Below are positions 15,950 through 23,198 of a stretch of DNA of 43,213 nucleotides, in pieces. The stretch spans positions 1 to 43,213 of the forward strand of contig URYP01000005.1 of assembly GCA_900552115.1 (NCBI GenBank), given 5' to 3'. The notes beneath the pieces were generated by a model that did not search any database, was not told the DNA's origin, and saw only the letters and a program-made list of their open reading frames with translations. The stretch comes from an uncultured Oscillospiraceae bacterium (lineage in GTDB: Bacteria > Bacillota > Clostridia > Oscillospirales > Acutalibacteraceae). Position numbers and translations under genes: made by a program. The first letter of the stretch is position 1, and each line of letters opens with the position of its first letter.

Positions 15950-16268
15950 GCTGGCCGGAAAGCTGGGGATTTGCCGCCGGTCGGGACATCTGGCCGCGGG
16001 GTGCGACGCCGTGACCGGGTGGATGCGGCAGGGAAAGGCGAAGGCCGTGGTCTTGGCCGCCGATTTGTCCCCAAAGACCGAAAAAGAGATACGTTTTACA
16101 GCGGAAAAATTCCCGGCGCGACTGCTGCGTACATCGCTTGATAAGGAGCAGATCGGAAAGGCGCTGGGAGTGTCCAAACCCGTGGGGGTTTTGGCCACGG
16201 ATGACCGTGGATTTGCGGCAGCATTTGAAAAAGACTGCCCGGATAGACAGGAGGACGATGCCATATGA
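15939..16268 (+). CDS. ylxQ: YlxQ, L7Ae/L30e-family RNA-binding protein
   Basis: A 109-residue L7Ae-like protein, a fold that binds kink-turn RNA. It shows the L7Ae pattern: an N-terminal helix (LGICRRSGHLAAGCDAVTGW), a strand KAKAVVLAADLSPKTEKEI, and the later ALGVSKPVGVLATDDRGFA. The exact role is unknown; association with ribosomes or RNase P has been proposed. It overlaps rnpM by 11 bases and infB by four, so translation is probably coupled through all three. Confidence 0.92.
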   Translation: MADKLAGKLGICRRSGHLAAGCDAVTGWMRQGKAKAVVLAADLSPKTEKEIRFTAEKFPARLLRTSLDKEQIGKALGVSKPVGVLATDDRGFAAAFEKDCPDRQEDDAI

Positions 16269-18616
16269 TGATTAAGTATCGAGTAAATGAGGTCGCCAAG
16301 GATTTTGGCGTAGCCAGCAAGGATGTTGTAAAGCTGCTGGAGGACTACACCGGAACCGCGAAAAAAAGCCAGACGGCGCTTGAAGAAAGCGACCTCGATA
16401 TTATCTTTGAATACTACACACAGCAGCATCAGGAAGAGAATTTTGACCGGTATTTCGCCGCGGCGGCGGAAAAGGAAAAAGAACGAGCTGCCGCCAAAGA
16501 AGCCGAAAAGGCCGCTCGAGCGGAGCAGCATTCCGCCAAAACGTCGCCGAATAAACCGGCGGCAGCCGGCGGCACACAGCCAACGGCGCCCGCGGTGAAG
16601 AAAGCCGACGGCGCGGATAAACCCCATCCGCCCAAAGCTCCGGTGGAACGCCGGACGGTGGATACCCGCCGCCCGCAGCAGCTTAATGTGCAGAAATACG
16701 ATGAAAAATTCGATACGATGGCGCAGACCTCTAAAGGCGGCCGAAGCGATTTCGGGCCCCGCAAGCAGAAGATCAACCAAAAGTCACAGCAGTACCGCAA
16801 ACCGCGCGGCCGCCGTGAAACGGAGGCTGAGCGCCTGAAACGGATCCAGCTGGAACGTCAGAAAAAGCCCATGACCATCCAGGTGGGTGAGACCATCACC
16901 GTGAGCGAGCTGGCCCTTCGCCTGAAAGTGACGGCGTCTGAGGTCATTAAAAAACTGATGCTCATGGGCGTTATGGCTACCGCCAACGAAGAAGTGGATT
17001 TTGATACGGCTTTCCTGGTGGGCGAAGAGCTGCACGCCAAGGTGGAACGCGAAGTAGTCGTCACCATCGAAGAACGGATTATCGACGACAGCGAGGATAC
17101 CGACCAGGATCTGCAGTCCCGCGATCCGGTTGTGGTGGTTATGGGCCATGTCGACCACGGTAAAACGTCGATACTGGACGCGATTCGGAAAACCAGCGTT
17201 ACCAGCGGTGAGGCCGGCGGCATCACCCAGCATATCGGCGCCTATCAGGTGACGATAGACGGACAGACGATCACTTTCCTTGATACGCCCGGCCATGCGG
17301 CGTTTACTTCGATGCGGGCGCGCGGCGCGCAGGTGACCGATATCGCCATCCTGGTGGTGGCGGCCGACGACGGCATTATGCCGCAGACCGTGGAGGCCAT
17401 CAATCATGCGAAAGCGGCAGGCGTATCCATTGTAGTGGCGATCAATAAAATGGATAAACCGGAAGCCAATCCCGATCGGGTGATGCAGCAGCTGACCGAA
17501 TATGAGCTGGTGCCCGAGGAATGGGGCGGCGATGTCATTTGTGTGCCGGTGTCGGCTATGACCGGCGATGGATTGGATAAACTACTGGAGACGGTGCTTC
17601 TGGTGGCCGAGGTAAAAGAGCTGAAAGCCAACCCCGACCGCGCCGCCAAGGGCACCGTGATTGAAGCGCGCCTGGATAAGGGCCGCGGCCCGATCGCGAC
17701 GGTACTGGTACAGAACGGCACCCTGCATACCGGCGACGCGCTGGTGGCCGGTATGGCTGTGGGACGCGTCCGCGCCATGCTGAACGACAGGGGCGAAAAG
17801 GTGGAGAAAGCCGGCCCGAGCGTTCCGGTGGAGATTATGGGCCTGGACGAGGTGCCGGTGGCCGGCGACGTGTTTGACGCGGTATCCGATGAACGCCTGG
17901 CGCGTGAACTGGTGGAACAGCGCAAGCAGTCGGCCAAGGAAGAGCAGTTTAAGCAGTACCAGAAGGTTACGCTGGATAATCTGTTCGATCAGATGCAGCA
18001 GGGCGAGATGAAAGAGCTGAACGTCATCGTCAAGGCTGATGTTCAGGGGTCGGTAGAGGCGGTACGCCAGTCTCTGGAGAAGCTGTCGAACGACGAGGTG
18101 CGGGTACGGGTGATCCACGGCGCCGTGGGCGCGGTGAGCGAAAGCGACGTCATGCTGGCCGATGCCTCCAACGCCATCATCGTGGGCTTCAACGTCCGTC
18201 CGGAGCCGCTGGCGCAGGACGCCGCGGAGCGGAGCGATGTGGATATGCGGATGTACCGCATCATTTATGACTGCATCGAGGAGATTGAGTCGGCCATGAA
18301 GGGCATGTTAGCTCCCAAAACCCGCGAAGTACTGCATGGCCGTGTCGAGGTCCGGCAGGTTTATAAAATCACCAATGTCGGCACCGTGGCCGGATGCTAT
18401 GTGGTCGACGGTAAAATTTACCGCAACGACCTGCTGCGGGTGGTGCGGGACGGCATCATCATCGCTGACGACAAGATGATCTCCCTGAAGCGGTTTAAAG
18501 ACGATGTTAAAGAAGTGGCCCAAGGATACGAATGCGGTATTGGACTGGAACACTTTAACGATATCAAAGAGGGAGACATTTTTGAAACGTATATTATGGA
18601 GGAGTACCGGGATTGA
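16265..18616 (+). CDS. infB: Translation initiation factor IF-2
   Basis: IF-2 is the GTPase that places initiator fMet-tRNA on the 30S subunit and promotes joining of the 50S. The 783 residues comprise an IF2-N domain (1-55), a charged Ala/Lys-rich linker (60-185), a second IF2-N domain (about 203-255), the G domain with GHVDHGKT (294-301), DTPGH (340-344) and NKMD (394-397), and domains II to IV to the end. The linker is shorter than in E. coli, as is common in Clostridia. Two adjacent ATG codons (16265, 16268) are possible starts. The gene overlaps ylxQ by four bases. Confidence 0.97.
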   Translation: MMIKYRVNEVAKDFGVASKDVVKLLEDYTGTAKKSQTALEESDLDIIFEYYTQQHQEENFDRYFAAAAEKEKERAAAKEAEKAARAEQHSAKTSPNKPAAAGGTQPTAPAVKKADGADKPHPPKAPVERRTVDTRRPQQLNVQKYDEKFDTMAQTSKGGRSDFGPRKQKINQKSQQYRKPRGRRETEAERLKRIQLERQKKPMTIQVGETITVSELALRLKVTASEVIKKLMLMGVMATANEEVDFDTAFLVGEELHAKVEREVVVTIEERIIDDSEDTDQDLQSRDPVVVVMGHVDHGKTSILDAIRKTSVTSGEAGGITQHIGAYQVTIDGQTITFLDTPGHAAFTSMRARGAQVTDIAILVVAADDGIMPQTVEAINHAKAAGVSIVVAINKMDKPEANPDRVMQQLTEYELVPEEWGGDVICVPVSAMTGDGLDKLLETVLLVAEVKELKANPDRAAKGTVIEARLDKGRGPIATVLVQNGTLHTGDALVAGMAVGRVRAMLNDRGEKVEKAGPSVPVEIMGLDEVPVAGDVFDAVSDERLARELVEQRKQSAKEEQFKQYQKVTLDNLFDQMQQGEMKELNVIVKADVQGSVEAVRQSLEKLSNDEVRVRVIHGAVGAVSESDVMLADASNAIIVGFNVRPEPLAQDAAERSDVDMRMYRIIYDCIEEIESAMKGMLAPKTREVLHGRVEVRQVYKITNVGTVAGCYVVDGKIYRNDLLRVVRDGIIIADDKMISLKRFKDDVKEVAQGYECGIGLEHFNDIKEGDIFETYIMEEYRD

Positions 18617-18643
18617 TGTCCCGTTTTGGAAAGGAGAACACCC

Positions 18644-19003
18644 ATGCCGGGTTATCGTATGGACAGGACCAGCGAGGATATCATGCGCGAACTGACCGCT
18701 ATCCTGCGGACGGTGAAAGACCCGCGGGTTGCGGAAGCCATGCTGAGCATCGTACGGGTAGAGGTTTCGCGCGATTTGTCGTATGCGACGGTGTTTATCA
18801 GTGCGATGGAAGGGCTGGACACGGCCAAAAAGGCGGTGGAGGGCCTGAAATCGGCGGGCGGCTATATGCGGCATGAGCTGGGTGAGGCGCTGCGGCTGCG
18901 GCATGTGCCGGAGCTGCGATTTGTGGCGGATGATTCTATCGCTTACAGCGCCAAGATCGCCCGCACGCTGTCGGAGATAGAAAGAGGCGGGCAGGATGAA
19001 TAA
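18644..19003 (+). CDS. rbfA: Ribosome-binding factor A (RbfA)
   Basis: RbfA is a cold-shock assembly factor for the 30S subunit that binds near helix 1 of 16S rRNA. The 119-residue product is a single KH-like domain with the usual opening (R-M-D-R-T-S-E-D-I-M-R-E-L), VKDPRV, VSRDLSYATVFIS, and LRLRHVPELRFVADDSI near the end. ATG 18644 is the start, eight bases after AAGGAG. A TTG further upstream (18626) sits in front of that site and is rejected. The stop codon lies inside the first codons of nrnA (8-base overlap). Confidence 0.95.
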   Translation: MPGYRMDRTSEDIMRELTAILRTVKDPRVAEAMLSIVRVEVSRDLSYATVFISAMEGLDTAKKAVEGLKSAGGYMRHELGEALRLRHVPELRFVADDSIAYSAKIARTLSEIERGGQDE

Positions 19004-19967
19004 ACCGATCACGGTTGCGGCTGCGGCCGCCATGCTGCGGCAGGCCGACCGGATACTGATTTTAATGCATCATTACCCCGATGGCGATACCATTGGCTCG
19101 GGCTATGCGCTCTGCCGGGCGCTGCAGGCGATGGGCAAGCTGGCCCGAACCACCTGCAGCGACGAGATCCCGCAGAAGTACAGCTATATGACGGCCGACG
19201 TAGAGCAGCCGGATTTTGAACCGGCCTTTGTCGCGGCGGTGGATGTGGCCGATCCCCAGCTGCTGGGAAGCCGCCTGCAGCCGCTTGCGGATAAGGTGGA
19301 TTTGTGTATCGACCACCATGGGTCAAATAAGGAATACGCGCAGCATCTGCTTTTGGATGCGGACAGCGCCGCGACGGCCATGCTGATCGCACAGGTAATT
19401 GACGAAATGGGCGTCCCGCTCGATCAAGGGATGGCGGAATGCCTGTACACCGGCATAGCGACGGATACCGGATGCTTTAAGTACGCCAATACGGATGCCG
19501 CCGCCCACCGGGCGGCGGCGCGGATGATTGAAAAGGGCGCCCGTACCGAAATGATCAATCGAGAGATGTTTGACATCAAGTCCCGTGCGCGGGTGGAGCT
19601 GGAACGTCTGGCGCTGGACAGCATGGAGTTCCATTGCCGCGGCCGGGTGGCGTTTATGACCATCACCAACCACATGGCGGCGGTCAGCGGAGCGGTGGAA
19701 AACGATATGGAAGGGTTGGCGCCCATACCCCGGCAGATCGAGGGGGTTTGGGTGGGCGTGACCCTGCGGCAGAAAGCAGACGGCAGCTTTAAAGTCAGTG
19801 TGCGTACCGGTACGCATGCTGATGCGTCGGCCATTTGTGCAAAACTGGGCGGCGGCGGCCATATGCGTGCGGCCGGCTGCTCCCCACAGGGCGATGAAGC
19901 GGCTGTAACAGGGCAGCTGCTGTCCGTTATCCGGGAGACAGTGCCCCATATTGATGAAGCGAACTGA
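18996..19967 (+). CDS. nrnA: DHH-family oligoribonuclease / pAp phosphatase (NrnA)
   Basis: NrnA degrades nanoRNAs and dephosphorylates 3'-phosphoadenosine 5'-phosphate. The 323 residues hold the DHH domain with the metal-binding H-H-Y-P-D-G-D-T-I-G-S motif (25-35), V-D-V-A-D near 82-86 and D-H-H at 106-108, followed by the DHHA1 domain with the substrate-binding GGGGHMRAAGC motif near residue 288. All expected metal ligands are present. The gene overlaps rbfA by eight bases and is followed by truB after 17 bp, the usual Firmicute order. Confidence 0.95.
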   Translation: MNKPITVAAAAAMLRQADRILILMHHYPDGDTIGSGYALCRALQAMGKLARTTCSDEIPQKYSYMTADVEQPDFEPAFVAAVDVADPQLLGSRLQPLADKVDLCIDHHGSNKEYAQHLLLDADSAATAMLIAQVIDEMGVPLDQGMAECLYTGIATDTGCFKYANTDAAAHRAAARMIEKGARTEMINREMFDIKSRARVELERLALDSMEFHCRGRVAFMTITNHMAAVSGAVENDMEGLAPIPRQIEGVWVGVTLRQKADGSFKVSVRTGTHADASAICAKLGGGGHMRAAGCSPQGDEAAVTGQLLSVIRETVPHIDEAN

Positions 19968-19984
19968 GAGACAGGGAGGTTATC

Positions 19985-20863
19985 ATGGACGGATTATTGT
20001 GTATCGATAAGCCGGCAGGGATGACCTCCTTTTCCTGTTGCGCGGCCCTGCGCCGCTGGCTGCATATAAAAAAGGTCGGCCATGCCGGCACGCTCGATCC
20101 GGGCGCGACGGGGGTTCTGCCCCTGATGGTGGGGCGGGCGACCCGCGCGGTCAGCCACCTTCCCTGCCATGACAAAGCCTACCGGGCCACGCTGCGCTTC
20201 GGACTGGTCAGCAATACACTGGATATCTGGGGGGAAGTCGCCGCGACCGGTGCACCGGTTCCCGGCCAACAGGAGATCGAGGACATCCTTCCCCGCTTTC
20301 GGGGCGATATAGTACAGGTACCGCCTATGGTATCTGCCCTGAAAAAGGACGGTGTGAGGCTGTATGAGCTGGCGCGCCAGGGCGTGGAGGTGGAACGCGA
20401 AGCCCGCCCGGTTACGGTTTATACGCTGGAAATACGGGATTATGACCGTGCGGCCGGTACGCTGACATTTGACTGCCGCTGTTCGGCGGGCACCTATATC
20501 CGTACCCTGTGTGACGATATGGGAAGGCTGCTGGGCTGCGGCGCGGTAATGACCGCCCTGCGGCGCACCATGGCCGCCGGCTATACGCTGGAGCAGTGCG
20601 TGAGCTTTGAGGAGGCGGAACGGCTGGCGGAGGAAGGCACTCTGGCCGACCGGCTGCTGCCGGTGGAGTCGGCGTTTTTAACATTTCCTGCGGTAACGGT
20701 GTCGCCCGCGCAGGCGGTGCGATTCCGAAATGGGGGCGCTCTGGCGCTCGACCGTCTGAAAGAGCCTGTGAAAGGTGTCGTGAGGGTAAAAGACCCGGAC
20801 GGCGGCTTTTTGGGATTGGGCGTTCCGAAAGAGCAGGAATTGACCGCCAAGTATATGGCATAG
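19985..20863 (+). CDS. truB: tRNA pseudouridine(55) synthase TruB
   Basis: TruB converts U55 in the T-loop of tRNAs to pseudouridine. The 292-residue protein begins with DGLLCIDKPAGMTSF and has the catalytic motif GHAGTLDPGATGVL with Asp38 as nucleophile. RYLSG-like substrate contacts follow (here KAYRATLRFGL), then Q-V-P-P-M-V-S-A-L-K and CSAGTYIRTLCDDMG. The C-terminal part is a PUA-like domain. GGGAGG precedes the ATG. Only four bases separate its stop from the first possible ribF start. Confidence 0.96.
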   Translation: MDGLLCIDKPAGMTSFSCCAALRRWLHIKKVGHAGTLDPGATGVLPLMVGRATRAVSHLPCHDKAYRATLRFGLVSNTLDIWGEVAATGAPVPGQQEIEDILPRFRGDIVQVPPMVSALKKDGVRLYELARQGVEVEREARPVTVYTLEIRDYDRAAGTLTFDCRCSAGTYIRTLCDDMGRLLGCGAVMTALRRTMAAGYTLEQCVSFEEAERLAEEGTLADRLLPVESAFLTFPAVTVSPAQAVRFRNGGALALDRLKEPVKGVVRVKDPDGGFLGLGVPKEQELTAKYMA

Positions 20864-20867
20864 GAGC

Positions 20868-22454
20868 GTGGCACAGACAGTTATGAAAGACTATACGATT
20901 CCCTTTGATATGGTGGAACGCCGCCCGCGAGCGCTGGCTCTGGGAGTTTTTGAAGGGCTGCATATCGGGCACCGGGCGGTGATTTGCCAAGCGGCGGGAC
21001 GGGAAGACCTGGACGCGGCGATTCTGACGTTCTCCGGGCATCTCCCCAAAGGGGAGGGCGGCGTGCTTATGCCCCCCGACCGGCGGGCCCGTCTGCTTGA
21101 AAATATGGGTATTGCCGAGCAATTTATCCTTGATTTTGAAGCGATTCGAAATCTATCGCCGGAGGAATTTGTGCGGGATATCTTGCGCAACCAGTTGGAC
21201 GCGCGCTTGGTGGCCTGCGGATTCAACTACCGTTTTGGAAAAGGTGGGGCCGGCACGGTGGATACGCTTCGCCGACTGGGACAAGCATACGGAATCCAGG
21301 TGGTAGCCGTTCCCGCCGTGGAGGTGGATGGCGAGCCGGTCAGCACCAGCCGTATCCGCCGCTGCTTGGAAGCGGGGAACATGGCGCTGGCGAACCGGCT
21401 GCTCGGGGTACCGTTTACGCTGGATTTTGAGGTGGTACACGGCCGGCAGCTCGGTCGCGAACTGGGTACGCCCACCATCAACCAGCCGCTGCCCGCCGGA
21501 TTTATCCAGCCTCGTTTTGGGGTATATGCCTCTGCCGTAGAGGTGGAGGGACGGGTGACCTATGGCGTCACCAATATCGGCGTGAAGCCCACAGTCGGCG
21601 CCGAAGCGCCGTTGGCGGAAACCTGGATTCCCGAATACGAAGGGGATCTGTACGGCCAGCGGATTCGTGTGTCACCTCTACGCTTTTTGCGGGAGGAAAA
21701 AACATTTGCCTCCATTGCCCAGCTCAAAGAGCAGATTCACCGGGACGGGGATACCGCACGCCGGGAAATCCTGGGCGATCCCGCGGGCGGTACCGGTATA
21801 CAGGCGGTGCTGTTTGATTTTGACGATACGCTCCAGGATCGGGAAAAAGCGTTTTCCCAGTACGCCAGTTATTTTTTCAACCGGTATTTTCCCCGGCTGG
21901 AGCCGGCGGTGCGGGAAGAACGCCTACGCCAGATGCTGCGACAGCAAAACGGAGGCTATGTGGACTATGTGGAGTATTTCCGGTCGCTGAAAGAGCAATG
22001 GGACTGGCGGGACGGACCTTCTCCGGAGGAACTGACAATGGAGTGCCGGTATCATTTCAGCCGGTACACGTCGCTCTATCCGGAGACCGTTGATGTGTTG
22101 CGGGAATGCCGCCGCCGCGGCTGGAAAACCGGTATCGTTACCAACGGCCCTTCGCTGCTGCAGAACCGCAAGCTGGATTTTTCGGGTCTGCGCCCCCTAC
22201 TGGACGTGGTGGTGGTATCCGGAGATGAAGGCATACACAAGCCTGATCCGGAAATTTTCCGCAGAGCCGCGGCGCGGCTGGGGACAGCGCCAAAGGCATG
22301 CGTTTATGTAGGGGACCATCCGGTCAATGACGTACAGGGAGCGCAGGCGGCGGGTATGACACCGGTGTATATCCGTGTCACCGACCAATGGGGCACGCCG
22401 CCGGACGATGTGGCCCGTATCGGCCGCCTCGGGGACCTGTTCCGCATCCTGTAA
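20868..22454 (+). CDS. ribF: RibF riboflavin kinase/FAD synthetase fused to a HAD-superfamily phosphatase
   Basis: Residues 1-302 are a complete bacterial RibF, which makes FMN from riboflavin and then FAD. The adenylyltransferase part has GVFEGLHIGH (26-35; Glu where Asp is usual) and VSTSRIRRCL (158-166). The kinase part has GRQLGRELGTPTIN (192-205) and TNIGVKPTVG (235-244). After the normal RibF end and a short linker (GDPAGGTG, 303-310), a second domain runs to 528: a HAD type IA hydrolase with DFDDT (317-321), TNG (425-427), Lys458 in HKPDP and GDHPVND (482-488), so all four catalytic motifs are intact. The start is uncertain: GTG 20868 has GGAG one base upstream, ATG 20883 sixteen bases upstream. 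There is no break in frame across the junction. The HAD part could be a flavin-pathway phosphatase; that is inference. Confidence 0.93.
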   Translation: MAQTVMKDYTIPFDMVERRPRALALGVFEGLHIGHRAVICQAAGREDLDAAILTFSGHLPKGEGGVLMPPDRRARLLENMGIAEQFILDFEAIRNLSPEEFVRDILRNQLDARLVACGFNYRFGKGGAGTVDTLRRLGQAYGIQVVAVPAVEVDGEPVSTSRIRRCLEAGNMALANRLLGVPFTLDFEVVHGRQLGRELGTPTINQPLPAGFIQPRFGVYASAVEVEGRVTYGVTNIGVKPTVGAEAPLAETWIPEYEGDLYGQRIRVSPLRFLREEKTFASIAQLKEQIHRDGDTARREILGDPAGGTGIQAVLFDFDDTLQDREKAFSQYASYFFNRYFPRLEPAVREERLRQMLRQQNGGYVDYVEYFRSLKEQWDWRDGPSPEELTMECRYHFSRYTSLYPETVDVLRECRRRGWKTGIVTNGPSLLQNRKLDFSGLRPLLDVVVVSGDEGIHKPDPEIFRRAAARLGTAPKACVYVGDHPVNDVQGAQAAGMTPVYIRVTDQWGTPPDDVARIGRLGDLFRIL

Positions 22455-22599
22455 ATTGTCCTGGTTCCACATGTGCTATACGAATTCTGGCGGGGCCTTG
22501 CGGATTTGTCTGGCAGCTTAGGCATACGGCCGCAGGAAGAATTCAGGAAACTTAAAGAAAAAAGTGTGGATTCGCATGCCATAAGCCGCAAATTGGTAC

Positions 22600-22628
22600 T
22601 TTACAGAAAACAAAGGCTGTGGTATAAT
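22600..22628 (+). promoter_or_regulatory. Strong promoter of rpsO
   Basis: TTTACA (22600-22605), a 17-bp spacer and consensus TATAAT (22623-22628), with TGG in front of the -10 (extended -10). It gives rpsO a transcript independent of the upstream operon. Confidence 0.85.
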
Positions 22629-22634
22629 AATGTC

Positions 22635-22752
22635 CGCGTACAGTATTGACGCGGAATATTCCCTCGTCCGGACCGTGGAGTATGCCTCGAAGAGGAATCG
22701 CCTTTTCCCGGCGCTGGGCTTGCGGAAACTATTTTAATGAGGTGAAAACGCT
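22635..22752 (+). promoter_or_regulatory. Possible S15 autoregulatory leader of rpsO
   Basis: The leader between promoter and start codon is about 115 nt and contains several GC-rich blocks that could pair. rpsO leaders in several bacterial groups bind S15 and repress translation, but the structures differ between groups. I did not identify a known class, so this rests on position and length only. Confidence 0.35.
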
Positions 22753-23019
22753 ATGATGTTACCTGAAGAAAAAACAGCGATCATGAAAGAGTATGCGACC
22801 CATGAGGGCGATACCGGATCTCCTGAGGTTCAGATCGCGGTGCTGACCAAACGGATCAGCGACTTGACCGAGCATCTCAAAATCCACAAAAAGGATCACC
22901 ATTCCCGCCGTGGCCTGCTGAAAATGGTCGGTCATCGCCGCAACCTGCTTAACTATCTGATGAAAAAGGATATCAATCGCTATCGTGCGATTATTGAAAA
23001 GCTGGGTATCCGTAAATAA
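22753..23019 (+). CDS. rpsO: 30S ribosomal protein S15
   Basis: S15 is a primary binder of the central domain of 16S rRNA. The 88-residue protein has the normal length and signatures: THEGDTGSPEVQIAVLTKRI, then LKIHKKDHHSRRGLLKMVGHRRNLL, ending in Y-R-A-I-I-E-K-L-G-I-R-K. GAGGTG lies eight bases before ATG 22753; the adjacent ATG 22756 is also possible. It has a strong promoter of its own and is followed by a hairpin terminator ahead of pnp. Confidence 0.98.
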   Translation: MMLPEEKTAIMKEYATHEGDTGSPEVQIAVLTKRISDLTEHLKIHKKDHHSRRGLLKMVGHRRNLLNYLMKKDINRYRAIIEKLGIRK

Positions 23020-23029
23020 GTCCGTAAGA

Positions 23030-23066
23030 GAGGCAGGAGAGGGGACTCTCCTGCCTCATCCTGTTT
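23030..23066 (+). terminator. Hairpin terminator between rpsO and pnp
   Basis: A perfect 12-bp stem (GAGGCAGGAGAG at 23030-23041 with 23046-23057) and a GGGA loop, followed after a few bases by TTTT. The T-run is short and offset, so read-through into pnp is likely; such hairpins between rpsO and pnp can also be RNase processing sites. Confidence 0.75.
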
Positions 23067-23070
23067 TCCA

Positions 23071-23100
23071 TTGGCTATATCCGGAGGCTTACCGTATTTT
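23071..23100 (+). promoter_or_regulatory. Candidate promoter of pnp
   Basis: TTGGCT (23071-23076), an 18-bp spacer and TATTTT (23095-23100). The fit is moderate. It lies just after the rpsO terminator and about 100 bp before pnp. Confidence 0.4.
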
Positions 23101-23198
23101 AGCGATGAAACAAACGCTCGAAACCGCTGGAACGCTTGTTTTATTGCTAAAAGTCCGGGATGGCTCCGGTGGCAAATATATGTTGTCGGAGGTTAATT

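Larger units (their letters stand above)
22455..22752 (+). other. ribF-rpsO intergenic region with rpsO promoter and leader
   Basis: About 300 bp. The left half shows no terminator that I can fold. It contains a 58-codon open frame (22473-22649) without ribosome-binding site that runs through the rpsO promoter, most likely chance. The right half holds the promoter at 22600-22628 and a leader of roughly 115 nt before rpsO. Confidence 0.6.

Noticed and set aside
22473..22649. 58-codon open frame between ribF and rpsO
   Set aside because: It has no ribosome-binding site, begins with GTG and runs through the rpsO promoter. A frame of this length is expected by chance now and then.
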